Shown here: piece by piece, positions 54,786 through 64,000 of the stretch | How positions within the stretch are numbered: position 1 is the stretch's first letter | Layout of the letters: the number at the start of each line of letters is the position of its first letter | Assembly (NCBI GenBank): GCA_013398615.1 | Contig: VZSR01000028.1 | Location: 7,460,031-7,524,030 of the forward strand | From: Brachypodius melanocephalos | Lineage: Eukaryota; Chordata; Aves; Passeriformes; Pycnonotidae | DNA length: 64,000 bases | Direction of reading: 5' to 3' | Translations under genes and position numbers: made by a program | The notes under the pieces: generated by a model | What the model was told of the DNA's origin: nothing | The model's database searches: none | Seen by the model: the letters and a program-made list of their open reading frames with translations, nothing else

Positions 54786-55271
54786 TTGTATTCCACGGGC
54801 GCTCGGCTACCTCCCGGAGGCGATTCCTGCCAGCCAGCAGGGATCCCTGGAGCCCCGCTAGCTAAGGCCGGGCTCCCGCGGCCCGAGGGCGCACCCGTGC
54901 AGGTCGATGCCCGCTCCCCGGGGCGCTCCTGGCGCGGCTGCACACACACCCGCGGGCTCCAGACACGGATCCCGCTCCGGCCGAACCGCACCCGCTCCTT
55001 TCGGGCTCGGGACCTCCGCCCGCCCCCCTCACGGCGCAAACGCGGGGGCTCCCCGCGGGGAGAGCGCAGCCATCCCGCAGGGAAGGCAGGTGGGTGCAGG
55101 GGAAGGGTCGGTACCTGATGCCGCGGCGGGGGCGGCCCCGGGCAGCGCCGCTCGCTGCTGCTGCGGGCGGGTGGCGGCGGCGGGAGGCGGCCGCCCCATC
55201 ATCAGCATCACCAGCAGCGCGGCCGCCAGCCCGGACAGCGGCGCGGAGAGGCGCCCGCAGGTGCCCGGCAT
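26077..55271 (-). CDS. FAM171B: FAM171B, whole gene (8 coding exons, 794 aa)
   Basis: Type I single-pass membrane protein of the FAM171/astroprincin family. Its molecular function is poorly defined; the family is reported in brain and in control of cell shape. Coding exons: 55271-55115, 35416-35183, 34485-34393, 34112-33957, 32155-31988, 28439-28323, 27796-27673 and 27412-26077. All junctions are GT/AG. Lengths 157, 234, 93, 156, 168, 117, 124 and 1336 nt sum to 2385 nt with no stop before the end. Layout: signal peptide about 1-33, ectodomain about 34-322, membrane helix about 326-346 (FLTAILGGTVVIIIGFFAVLL), cytoplasmic tail 350-794. The human protein is about 826 aa from memory; most of the shortfall is at the N-terminus, where the human glutamine tract is nearly absent here. 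FAM171A1 and A2 share the architecture, but the ectodomain and tail text match FAM171B. No break or missing exon was seen. Confidence 0.96.
27673..27796 (-). CDS. FAM171B: FAM171B exon 7: transmembrane helix
   Basis: 124-nt exon coding residues 309-349 and part of 350. It carries the stalk (SKDITSYHTV) and the single membrane helix at about 326-346, followed by the cytoplasmic Cys-Tyr-Cys-Arg stop-transfer. It enters in phase 1 and leaves in phase 2, so it changes phase, unlike exons 2-6. Acceptor ataacctag is pyrimidine-poor; donor CAG|GTAAGC is strong. No branch point was assigned. Confidence 0.94.
28323..28439 (-). CDS. FAM171B: FAM171B exon 6: juxtamembrane ectodomain
   Basis: 117-nt exon, phase 1 at both ends, coding residues about 270-308 (AWVNRGLGMVREMDG, then WTYTAQHLGYWIAAPLPGTR). 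The HLGYWIAAPLPGTRG block is a hallmark of FAM171 proteins just before the membrane helix. Acceptor tctccccag, donor GAG|GTATGG. Confidence 0.95.
28524..28543 (+). repeat. Poly(A) tract in FAM171B intron 5
   Basis: A20 on the plus strand, hence poly(T) in the FAM171B transcript, about 85 bp upstream of the exon 6 acceptor. Other homopolymer runs: A21 at 41917-41937, A18 at 50110-50127, T16 at 53759-53774 and G11 at 13730-13740. Confidence 0.9.
31988..32155 (-). CDS. FAM171B: FAM171B exon 5: ectodomain
   Basis: 168-nt exon, phase 1 at both ends, coding residues about 214-269 (FKSMELTPLAAICVNV through PAWTFDMKI). Acceptor cttgccttcag, donor TTG|GTAAGT. This stretch and the next exon hold the TFDM...GAWV block typical of the family. 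Intron 4 upstream is 1.8 kb and intron 5 downstream is 3.5 kb. Confidence 0.95.
33639..33696. repeat. Tandem duplication with 36-bp period
   Basis: The string tacacagatatataaatgta occurs at 33639 and again at 33675, separated by a short (TA)n run, inside FAM171B intron 4. Confidence 0.85.
33957..34112 (-). CDS. FAM171B: FAM171B exon 4: ectodomain
   Basis: 156-nt exon, phase 1 at both ends, coding residues about 162-213 (DAKSQPSVQFPKSLIKLP onward, ending ILNKSG). It includes another possible glycosylation sequon, NVT. Acceptor cttttacag, donor CAG|GTATGT. No internal stop or indel. Confidence 0.95.
34393..34485 (-). CDS. FAM171B: FAM171B exon 3: ectodomain
   Basis: Short 93-nt exon (31 codons, phase 1 at both ends) coding residues about 131-161, including SLFPQSQANIWLFEDTVLI. 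Acceptor actttccacag, donor CTG|GTAAGT. Too short to be noticed as an open frame alone; it was located from family similarity and splice sites. Intron 2 upstream is 697 bp and intron 3 downstream is 280 bp. Confidence 0.94.
35183..35416 (-). CDS. FAM171B: FAM171B exon 2: ectodomain
   Basis: Codes residues 53-130 and is the first block of strong family similarity (SVFTLKVQVNDIISHQYL). It contains two N-glycosylation sequons close together, N81-Y-T and N86-S-T. The acceptor is preceded by tttttatcaacag; the donor is A|GTACGT. Length 234 nt, phase 1 at both ends. A frame running past the donor hits a stop at once, which fixes the exon end, and the split codon gives Ile-Tyr with exon 3 as expected for the family. 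Confidence 0.95.
43706..43863 (+). repeat. A36 tract preceded by hairpin-forming sequence
   Basis: A36 at 43819-43854. Just before it are two overlapping inverted repeats: aggtagtg/cactacct (8-bp stem, 43777-43799) and ccttga/tcaagg (43797-43816). Flanks agaaagac (43706-43713) and gaaaaagac (43855-43863) loosely resemble a target-site duplication, so a small retrotransposed RNA is possible. No known RNA family was recognised. Confidence 0.35.
46211..46265. repeat. (TA)n / (CATA)n microsatellite
   Basis: Tatacatacatacatatata-type simple repeat in FAM171B intron 1. Confidence 0.95.
46640..46880 (+). mobile_element. Probable old CR1 LINE fragment in intron 1
   Basis: Plus-strand sequence resembles a diverged sense-oriented CR1 segment: ggatctgactggacatgagg, then gggaatgggttgtccagaga, then agaatgcccctgatggcccc. 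The order of these pieces agrees with CR1 ORF2-to-3' order, but the divergence is high. It lies antisense to FAM171B inside its first intron. Confidence 0.45.
54751..54786. repeat. (TA)n microsatellite at the edge of the CpG island
   Basis: Catatatatatacatatata-type run, directly at the transition from AT-rich intron 1 to the GC-rich exon 1 region. Confidence 0.95.
55115..55271 (-). CDS. FAM171B: FAM171B exon 1: start codon and signal peptide
   Basis: Codes residues 1-52 plus one base of codon 53. The start has G at -3. A signal peptide is visible: short basic n-region, hydrophobic core GLAAALLVMLMM at residues 14-25, and a small-residue run AAA at 31-33 as a probable cleavage area. Only three glutamines (37-39) follow, then an Ala/Pro/Gly-rich linker. 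The donor reads CAG|GTACCG at 55114. The exon lies in a CpG island. The three other overlapping long frames on both strands here are by-products of high GC content. The exact transcription start and 5' UTR length cannot be read from the sequence. Confidence 0.9.
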
Positions 55272-55300
55272 GGCGAGCAGCCCGAGGGCAGCGGAGGCAT
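55208..55300 (-). promoter_or_regulatory. Upstream ORF overlapping the FAM171B start
   Basis: A minus-strand ATG at 55300-55298 has A at -3 and opens a 30-codon frame that ends at 55208, in a different frame from the FAM171B start at 55271. If the mRNA starts upstream of 55300, ribosomes using this ATG would pass the main start. This is a sequence observation; its use is inference. Confidence 0.4.
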
Positions 55301-55697
55301 ATTGCGGGAGGCCGGCACAGCGCTCCGCACCCGCGGCCCCGGCGCCGGCTCTGCGGTGGCAGCGCTCGCCCGCCCACAGACGTGCCGGGGCGGGGCTGGG
55401 GCGGGGCGGAGCGGGGCCACCGCCTCCAGGGGCCGGGGGTAGCGTGCCTCACAGCCAGGCCTGCTAGCCCGGAGGGACGTGGGCGGTGCTCCTCAGAGCC
55501 GGCACTACCGCTGCCAGGGGTCGGGGGTAACGTCTCTCAGAGCCGGTCTTTCCATCCCCAGGGGCCGGGGACGATGTCCCCTCAGAGCTGGCCCCGCTCG
55601 CCTCACCCCCCTCACTTGTTGCCGGCACTGCCAGAGCGCCTCCCGGGGCCGCGCTGGCCGGGGCAGCCCCCCGCGGAATCAGTGAGCCTCACGCTCA

Positions 55698-56160
55698 CAG
55701 AACCACAGAACGGAATGGGCTGGGAAAGACCTTAGAGGTCGCCGGGTCCACGCTGTGACCCAATGGCACCGTGTCAACCCAACCATGGCGCTGAGTGGCT
55801 TTCGTGAACACCTGCGGGGATGATGAGTCCGCCACCTCGCCGGGCAGCCCGTTCCAGTGTCTGATCACCCTTTCTGTGAAGAAATTCTTCCCAATGTCCA
55901 GGCTAAACCTCCCCTCGTGCAGCTCGAGACTGTGTCCTCTCGTCCTGTCGCTGATTGCTTGGGAGCACAGCCCGACCCCCATCTGGCAGCTCCTTCCCTT
56001 CAGGGAGTTGCAGAGAGCGATGTGGTCTCCCCTGGGCCTTTTCCCCACGATAAACACTCCAGCTCCCTCAGCTGCTCCACATCACGCTTGTGCTCCAGAC
56101 CCTTCCCCCGGCTCTGCTGCCCTTCTCTGGCCTCACCAGACACGCGTACACGCATTCCAG
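55698..56160 (-). mobile_element. CR1 LINE, 3' part of ORF2 plus 3' end
   Basis: CR1 non-LTR retrotransposon fragment, minus-oriented. A minus-strand open frame here (55695-56057) holds the end of the CR1 reverse transcriptase protein, with recognisable pieces such as GRFSLDIGKNFFTERV and RHWNGLPGEV, and runs into the 3' tail near ccacagaacggaatgggctg. It is 5'-truncated, as most CR1 copies are, and too short to be active. Many CpGs remain, so it is either young or protected from methylation by the adjoining CpG island. Confidence 0.85.
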
Positions 56161-58920
56161 TTTTACTTATGTGCATCCTTAAGCCTAAAAAAAAATATCC
56201 AGGAGAGCTAACATTTTTTATTCTCTATATTGTTGATCAGTGTAACGTTGGATATCAGGAACGGCTGATAGGAGTGAACAAGTACGTAAGGCGGAGATGC
56301 CTGTGTGTAGGATCAAAGTACAAAAAGTCGTTTTAAAGGCTGTCACAGTGACTGGAGCACACACCTGTGAGGAGGGGCTGACAGAGCTGGGTGTATTGGG
56401 GTTTTTCCATCACCCCACAGCCCAGGGTGGAGTAATGGAAAAACCACTGAAGTTGCTCACAGCAGATAAGGCCAGAAAAAAAACCCCAAAACCTGAGGAA
56501 AGGCAGCACATCCAGACAAAGCAAACTGACCCAGAGCAGGCTGCATGCCTGAGAGCTGGGCACACACTGGGATCACCCCACAGGGATCTGGTGTGGATGA
56601 GCATGGCCATGCCATGATTTCAGTGAGGCCAACATCCCATTCACTGTAAGGACTTACAGAACTAAATCTTCCATGTATGTTTAAATAGTGAATGAAAACT
56701 TCTTTGGAAAGTATAAAATTACTTGAATTGCCTTTTAAGAAAACAAAGATCACTGAAATAAAAGGTTTCTTTTAGACACTGTAACATACTAGGCCAAATC
56801 CTGTAGTTTTCAGATCGCAGGATTTTTTTTCACTGAAAGACAAACAGAGTCACAAACTATAGCAGGGTATAAATTTGCCCATACTGAAAGGAAGAACTGA
56901 CAGGTTACTGTGCATATCTTCTACATACTTATAAAATTTGAAGAAAATCTAATATATTTTTCCTGATGCCTCCATGTCATTCTATACAGTGCAATGTAAT
57001 TAATTCACTGCCACTAACAATGACTTGAAACAGATTTGGGATTGACATAGAAAATACAAATTCCTTTTAATGCAGTTGCTGATAGTTCATTGGCACCATT
57101 TTGGAGCAGTCACTGCTCACAGGGTAATGCTGCAGTGGGAAATGCACATCCTCCTCAGCAGGTACTTCTCAATACTACTCTTTATTGTCAATCTCCTTTT
57201 TCTTCATCAGCACCAAAAAACCCCTTTGCCATGAAAACTTGATTTCATTTGAGAGGGCCTTTCTTGAAAGAAAGCAAAGGACCACAAAACCCATACAAAT
57301 AAAACAATCATTTATTTGATGTGAAACTCCTCCAGGGGCTCATAAAGAAAAAAAAAACCCTCTCTTTTTAGTTTAGCAGACATGCTCAGAGCCTATTTGC
57401 TTAATTAACATCCTCTCACCCAGCTTCCCATTTCAACCTTTTATGTGGGCACTGCGAAGGGAAAGTGGCTGTTCCTGCACAGCCACTCTTAGAGCTGAAT
57501 TAATTTTGGATTCCCTACAACCGTGTGTGGTCCCAGGTGGAAGAAAGGGGCCTACAGAAAACTTGCTGCTGCTGTGAGCTTCCTTTGTTCAGGAATTTGT
57601 TTGGTGGCTGAGGGTGTGGCATTGAGAAAGGGCGGATCACAAATTCATTCCCAAATGTTTGCAGACGTGAGCTTTTAACAGGATATAAATAATTTGGAGA
57701 GGAATAGTTGAACCAACTTGGCAGCTGGAACATTTTAAATTAATGTCGATGATATGAATGTACACAATTATTTATTTATAAAGTTCTGGGGGAAAAAAAA
57801 TCTTTAAAATGTGTGTTAAAAGCTGTCTTGAAAATGGCTCCAAAAAGGGAATAACATGTGGAAATTAATTGTACTACTTTTAGAAAAATTAGGGTAGACG
57901 ATAACATTCATTTCAGCAAAAACATAATGGCAATCAGGATTATCTTCTTAAACAATTTTTCTTTGAAGAAATGGTTTGTAATAATTTATTTCAACTACCT
58001 GAGTATTTTCTTGAGAAATTGTGTCCAGCAGTAACTCCTGCAGTCTTTAAACCTTGCCACACACTCTTTGAACTGTAAACAAATTACAACCATTGTCATC
58101 AACCTCTGAACATGGCATCTGCTGTTCTGCCAGGGCTGGAAATGTGTGCACAAATGACAGAAATGTCAGTTTTTTGATGGACTCTGCAAAACTCTCAAAA
58201 GCATTATGACACAGGCCTGGGCTGCATGTGAAATTATAAACAATAGGAATGGTGTTCATTAAACCACAAATATCAGTTTTTCATTGTCTCCTTTATTACT
58301 ATTCTCTTTAGGTTAACAAATTCTCTACTAGCAAGCCAGGGAAACTCACTAGTTTGGAGGTTTTCTTCTGAAGTGTTCACAAGCACAAGTTTACTTCTCA
58401 CTGTTTTATCAACAAAACATACTCATGTGTGCCTTTATTGTGACACAAAATATTACTGTCACTCTACTCATACAGGGGAGTATGACTGGTAATCAGAAAA
58501 AATGTAACTGAGATAAAATTAGACTCATAATACAACAAGAAAAGAAAGTCCAGCTCTCTTGTCCTAACCTGAGGACAAGATGTCACCACTTTCTATGTGG
58601 CACTTATAAAGTCTAAAATGTTTATTTCTGGTATGTAGGAATTTCTGTTGGAAATCAGTTTTCTGGTGATAGAATATAGCCTGTGACTAGATCATTTTCC
58701 TTGCTTGTGGTTACAAAATTTTTTGACTCCAGGTGCCACTTGAGGTGCAAACATAAAAGTTGTGTGAATGTAACATTTTTCAATTTAGCATATAACTGTG
58801 GAGTACAAACATACTGTGAAATATTTTCTGGTGAATGAAATACATTTTAAAAAATACACCAAAAAAAAGAAAACCAACAAAACCAAACCTACAACAGGTT
58901 TTCTGTTGATTAAGAGGTAT

Positions 58921-58926
58921 TTTATT
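58921..58926 (-). terminator. Minus-strand AATAAA upstream of FAM171B
   Basis: Canonical hexamer on the minus strand in an AT-rich, repeat-poor stretch (58.9-61.3 kb) that could be the 3' UTR of a neighbouring minus-strand gene. ITGAV would be expected there from remembered synteny, but its coding end was not found in the window. Confidence 0.25.
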
Positions 58927-59685
58927 CAAAAATTCTAAATATCAGAATCAAATCAATACTTACATTTTTCAGTTTACCCAATCATAGTATTTTGAAATTG
59001 TATATATACATAGAAAAATACAACCTAATAAAACCACTCAAATTTGCATTAGGATGAAAAGAATGAGTTAAAAAGCAAACTATAGCTTTAATAGCTATAT
59101 ATTTCATATCAGTACAAAATTACTGTGCCACAATACCCACTTCTTTGCACAATTTATAATTTAATACAAAATAAGGTGACTTCAAATGTATATTGCTCTC
59201 CTTAAATGTACCGAAGACCTTTGAAACGAGTTCATAGTAACTGAAAATATTCCCATTTATGCTGCAAGTATTTACTGCATGACAAAGAAACATAAAATGC
59301 AGCACTCTCGTTAGTATGTTAATTTTCTGCTTGTGTAAATAATGCTCTACTGATTTAATGCACAAGCAAACACAAAAAAAATCCATTACAAAGAAATAAA
59401 ATGTTACATTTTCAGCATGTCATAGCAAATACAGGTTTCCTTCATGGACTAGAAAAGCAAAACCTGTGAAAGTTTTTTGAAGATGTAAATGTTAACAGGT
59501 AAATGTTACAAATGAAATCTTCCATTACTTTGCAAAAGCCAAGGGTCAAGTTACTCACCTTTAATGCAGCATTATCTGGACAAAGTCATTGCATGAAAGG
59601 TTAGATTTCCTGTGCTATGTTAAAATTCTACACATTGGGAAAAAAATAGACCTAAATACCACAATCACACGGAACAGTAGTAGTA

Positions 59686-59889
59686 CTACAGACTCAACCC
59701 CATTGTTGTATAGCCTCTAGTCAAATTTTCCACCATGGACTTAAAGAAGGTGGTAGCAGTTCTCAGGCACTCAGGAGTTAGTAATGGACACACTTTAGAA
59801 TATACATCAAGCTTCACCCAATGTGGGCGATCAAAGACTTGCAATGGCGTTAATTCATCACCTCCAGTGAGCACGATGGCTCGATAATG
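59686..59889 (-). CDS. Short unexplained open frame, possible terminal exon or relic
   Basis: Minus-strand frame of about 67 codons between two stops, with protein-like composition (LTGGDELTPLQVFDRPHW, LLTPECLRTATTFFKSM) and ending TTMGLSL. No clean splice acceptor was found at its upstream end, where a 15-bp direct duplication (aatgtcctcacaaac / aatgtcctcacagag, 59887-59916) interrupts. A minus-strand AATAAA lies at 58926-58921, about 760 nt downstream, so a last exon plus 3' UTR is conceivable. Family not recognised; it may equally be a fragment of a retrocopy or transposon gene. Confidence 0.25.
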   Translation of the reverse strand, partial: HYRAIVLTGGDELTPLQVFDRPHWVKLDVYSKVCPLLTPECLRTATTFFKSMVENLTRGYTTMGLSL

Positions 59890-62800
59890 TCCTCACAAAC
59901 AATGTCCTCACAGAGAAGGAAACACCACGGCCCTTCTCAGGCCAAAGTGGGCAGAGGACTTGGCAGTGAACCAGGTCAAACCATGCCATATTGCACGTGG
60001 GGGTTTGAGGCTAAAGATTCAGTACCAAAGCGTTCAGGTCCTACTCACACCCCCAGGAGTTAGCAGAGCTCAGCAATAACCACGATCCCAGCTGTGGCAG
60101 GGGCCACTGCCAGCCGAGCACCAACAGCTCTGCACATCTCAGAAACAAACCAAAATCATCTCTTTGCTGTAAGGCTCATCTGGGCCCTGCCATTACCTTT
60201 TCTTATTTTTTTGGATTCCTGTTTTCCTTTGATAAAATACTTTTTGTCCCAACTCATTAACAGCCAGCAGCACTGAACACAAAGGATCACTTCAAAGGGT
60301 CACATTATTCTGGACCAAAGACAAAATCTGCCTTGATTTTCACCAGTGTAATGCTGCTCTGCAACTGCTTGGGAGGGTGCAGGAAAAAATACTGCAGGGC
60401 TCTGTCAGGGTAACCAACAACAAACCCCAGTGCTGCAAAAATCTAAGTGCAGCATGATTCCTTCAAATCACCAAGGGCATGCTGATTATAGCTGAAGTAT
60501 TTTCAAAATACCTTTAAGACTATTTAACTGTGGACACAAGTTTAGAACAATTAAATATTTAATAGCTTTGCTTGGAATAAATGTTTTATAAAGAAAGAGC
60601 ACATGTAGCAAACTTTAGAAAGCTTCCACAAGCATTATGTGAATTAGAGATCAATGTGTAAATAAAGATTTAAATCAGAAAAAACCCTGATAACTTGGCA
60701 AAAAATGTTGGCAAACTTACTCAAAGATTTCAAATTACGTTGAGAAATATAGCCCATGTTTGACTTTACAGTCATGCTTAAGCAAAAGCTATTTGACAAT
60801 TTCATAGTTTCTTGAAAGAAATGTAAACCTATAAATTACGTTCCTTGCTTTACATTTTCTAAATATTGTCAAATATAGTAATAGATAATATGCATTCTGT
60901 AATATAAATCACTTTTCAATACTGATCATGAGATGCTGCGTTAATTGCAAAATGGAGTACTTATATAATTTCATATTTCATTATAAAATATATAGCTCTT
61001 TTAAAATGTTTTTATTGTCTAAATAATTACATAGCCGTTGATTTTATATTCATAAAAAAATTCTCCTCCTGAAACATAGCTCTCAAAAGAAGACAAATTC
61101 TCTGTTACTGTACTTGTATTTTTAGATGCTTCCAGTATGCATCTTATGCATATCAATTTTGACTCAAAGACATTAATTTCATTCTAAAATACCTTTTCTA
61201 AAGTTTCTTTAAAATCTTTAACATCATTCTACAGTACTTGCTGTAAGAATACATCTATGTCTGTTAATCAATATGAAATTTATATTGACACAAGTAAATA
61301 CATAATCTGGAATCTTATTGCTGAATCTAGAATACACTATCAAAAGTTTCCTGCCCTCATTCAGGAAAATTTCCAGTTTGGAATCTCCCCGGAACACAAA
61401 TGTTGCTTTAAATTGAATTTGAGGTGCTACATCTATGCTCACTAAGTAACCAGTATACTCCATTTACATATGCTACTGTGGTCTTTTTAACCAAACTGGT
61501 AGTTAATGGAAGTGGAAGAAGCAACTATTTGCTTTCATTCTCCAGCAGAAGGCAAGAAATAAAAATCACTTAAATAAGTCTTTCTTTATGTAACTTCAAA
61601 AATGGAAGATACTTTCCATAGCTACAGTAGTTGTACCAATAAAATGTACCTTCTTAACCTGAAAATCAGCAAAATGAGAGTTTCCAGTTGCCACAGTAAA
61701 ATTAGGATGCAGTTAGCACTGACATTAGCAATGCTATGGTATCCCATCCATGTGAGCAGGAGGGATCCTGACTGTGCTCTTTTTAAATACTCTTTTTCAT
61801 CTCCTAATAACGCCTACACATGCAAGTAGTCTAATAAAGTTCAAGTCACCATGGAGTGTACATGTAATGAAAGCACACATGCAGGAATTAGAGCTATAAT
61901 CTGTCTGGCAGTCTCTTAACCCTCTTACCCTACTGAGATTAAGACTGGGTAAAACCAATCTCCTTGCACAGAGATAATCAGCTGACAAAGCGTGAGAACC
62001 ACAAGCCCATGTAAGTAACTGAAAATGCTGCTCCATCAGTCACATTTTGAAGCCAGGATCAAAGCCTGACTCCTGATTCTCTACTACATTACTAGCAACA
62101 ATACTAAAAATAAGGACAAAAATAAAACATTGGCCACACTGAAAGCCTTGAAAGTTCAGTGAAAGCGGAATTACGCCCCACACCCTTTCATGTAAACTAA
62201 TTTTATCTAAACAAACTGCCTAAACCCAACCCATGTAAATGGATAAATATGCAAGCCTATATCTGGTGAACGTACTGCCCCCCCAGACTCTGTGCTGTCT
62301 CCCTTAAGGACTCAGATGCCATCGTGGATCAGCGAGTAAGAATGGACTTAACAAAAACCATTGGTGGATTTTAGATCTCTGAAAGGATGCAGAAACAGGA
62401 GTTGGAACAAACTGTTCATTTCAGAAAACACTGGGTTTAGAGGGCACTGCTGTATTTATGAGGGAGATGCAGCTAGGAACAAAAACCCCAAGGTACAAAA
62501 TCAAACCAGAGTTTTTGCCCTTTTTAAGAGCTTGCCTACATTGAAATGTCACTGGTGTAAGTACAGTAGAAGTCTTCCTTTGTGTAGCTGGCTGCATACT
62601 GGGAGTTTATACTGTAACTTATTCCCTTTTTGGAAAAGAGAATAAACACCTCTCATAGAAGGCACCTTAGTAATGGTTTAAGTATGTCCACTCTAGGATC
62701 TGTGCAACCTGTGGGTGCAAGCTTGACAACCTCCTGCTCTGCAGTTACTTGTCTACTGAAATTCATAGACAGTGCTCTTGTGTCCATCAGTGTGGGAAAC

Positions 62801-62924
62801 TTCCTTTTACTACACCAGTGGTGAGGGAAATAAGCTGAGAGTGATGTAAACCCATGGCTTCAAACCACTGACCTTTTGGTATGCTCAAAAAACAACAATG
62901 AATCAAAATACTTAGTGTCTTTTC

Positions 62925-63066
62925 TGTTAATGAAATGCATTGAACATAATGAAATGTCTTGTGCAATGAATTGTCTTGTGCAACGAAAACATGCAGTGAC
63001 TGAAAGAATGAATTAATCAAATGAAACAAGTCAATGAAACAATGAATGAGTGAAATGAAACAAGCC
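62925..63066. repeat. Degenerate AATGAA-rich repeat
   Basis: Repeated units of the type aatgaaac and a near-perfect 17-bp tandem copy (gtcttgtgcaatgaatt / gtcttgtgcaacgaaaa). It is a simple-sequence or minisatellite-like tract with no coding signal. Confidence 0.6.
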
Positions 63067-64000
63067 AAACTGACCTTTACTTTTCGAACCCTTGTGCACT
63101 GCCAGCTCTTCCCTGCTTCATTTGAGTCACTGTTCTCTGAGGGCAGGAGGTGAGGGAGATGTGGGTGTGGCTAAAGTACAGGTGTAACCCAGATCCATGG
63201 ATGTGGCTGGCAGAGAACCTAGTCTGAACAGCCCCTGTGTCACTCCATCCTACACCTTGGCATGGTTAAGTAGGGAAAGTGAGGATTAACAGCTTTCCTA
63301 CTGAACAGCTTCCCTTCCCTTCCTTCCTGAAATACAATCCAAATAATGTACAGCCTTCCTTCAAACCCTGTAGAGGTTTGACTTGTGAGCATCAAGGGTT
63401 TTCTCAGACATGTCTGCTGGCAGCCACAGCCTAGCATCTTGTCTCTGGCAGTGCATGAATGCATCCATGCTGCCAAGAACTCTGTAGAACACCTGGATTC
63501 TGCACTGTGGAAATACACAGCAGAGTCTTGGAATCTCACTCTGAATCTTTTCCCCAAGTCCCACAGAACGTACATCAGCCCCAGATTTCTATCACTCACT
63601 TGGTGTTTGTAGGCTCAATCCCTACAGTAAGAGACCTGGAGAACAGTATTTGTAAGGCCCAGAGGGAAACCACAGGACAGATGACTGAGTAGGCAGGGGA
63701 GCAGATATGCAGAACAGGTGTCAGATGTGAATGATTTCACTGAATATTTCCTATTTCTTGAGCAGGAGGAAAAAATCATCATCAGAGCTAATGGGTAAAG
63801 AACATTCTTCAGTACTGTAAAACAAGTTACATTCATTTCTTTTTGTGCAACTGACTTGCAGGAGCTAGGCAATGAAATGTAGTGTACTCCAACAAAAACC
63901 AACCAAAACTAAACAGGTAATCCAGCCAGTACCTCTGGAGGCTGTTGGCTCCAAGAGCAAATGCAGAATCTGTGCAGCAATTCCTGGAGAGTCAGCAGAT

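Larger units (their letters stand above)
35417..55114 (-). other. FAM171B intron 1 (19.7 kb)
   Basis: Long first intron separating the signal-peptide exon from the ectodomain exons. It contains simple repeats, one probable CR1 relic and the A36/hairpin element. No alternative exon was firmly identified. A 182-codon minus-strand open frame at 52708-53256 lies in a locally GC-richer patch and may be chance. Confidence 0.85.
54790..55700 (-). promoter_or_regulatory. CpG-island promoter of FAM171B
   Basis: Abrupt change from AT-rich sequence to a GC- and CpG-dense block around exon 1. Upstream of the start codon it has clustered GC boxes (GGGGCGGGGC-like, about 55386-55414). No TATA box was seen at a sensible distance, so it looks like a broad TATA-less promoter. 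The block is bounded by a (TA)n repeat at 54751-54786 on the intron side and by a CR1 fragment from about 55698 on the upstream side. Confidence 0.8.
56161..64000. other. Region upstream of FAM171B, intergenic
   Basis: Mostly AT-rich DNA. Apart from the short open frame at 59.7 kb, the poly(A) hexamer at 58.9 kb and the AATGAA-rich repeat at 62.9 kb, nothing was recognised. No integrin-type C-terminus was found when read on the minus strand. Confidence 0.55.

Noticed and set aside
54743..55735. Long frames of up to 213 codons on both strands around the CpG island
   Set aside because: High GC content removes stops; only the 55271-55115 frame splices in phase to FAM171B exon 2 and shows a signal peptide.
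56000..64000. Search for the C-terminal exon of ITGAV, the expected upstream neighbour
   Set aside because: No integrin membrane helix or cytoplasmic tail was found on the minus strand, so the gene was not called.

Overview
The window is vertebrate nuclear DNA, almost certainly from a bird and probably a songbird. It is AT-rich and intron-rich, carries CR1 LINE 3' fragments ending in the avian (ATTCTGTG)-type terminus, and holds a cluster of avian-type endogenous retroviral LTRs. One gene is recognised with confidence: FAM171B, on the minus strand. Its eight coding exons were assembled by hand from 55271 down to 26077 with canonical GT/AG borders. They give one uninterrupted 794-residue frame for a type I membrane protein of the FAM171 (astroprincin) family. 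The call rests on recognising the ectodomain and the long cytoplasmic tail that ends in KKREERPLIPIN.

Layout. 1-7.4 kb: mostly featureless AT-rich DNA with a microsatellite, one exon-like segment on the minus strand (876-1017, unidentified) and a small CR1 relic. 7.4-8.8 kb: a stretch on the plus strand open in successive frames, ending in a 225-codon open frame; it may be a decayed or unrecognised coding exon. 8.8-16.9 kb: nothing firm. 16.9-18.1 kb: two minus-oriented CR1 pieces, an AT repeat, and an isolated GC/CpG-rich block with a 63-bp tandem duplication. 18.1-26.1 kb: region downstream of FAM171B, with opposing poly(A) signals near 19.34-19.38 kb and an LTR cluster at 22.67-24.26 kb. 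26.1-35.4 kb: FAM171B exons 8 to 2. 35.4-55.1 kb: the 19.7-kb intron 1, with simple repeats and little else. 54.8-55.7 kb: CpG-island promoter and signal-peptide exon 1. 55.7-56.2 kb: a CR1 ORF2/3' fragment directly upstream of the promoter. 56.2-64 kb: intergenic, with one short unexplained open frame at 59.7 kb that might be a terminal exon.

No bacterial-style operon, CRISPR array, tRNA or rRNA was seen. The most interesting unexplained items are the interrupted plus-strand open frame at 7.4-8.8 kb, the well-spliced orphan exon at 0.9 kb, the orphan CpG block at 17.4-17.8 kb, and an upstream ORF overlapping the FAM171B start codon.
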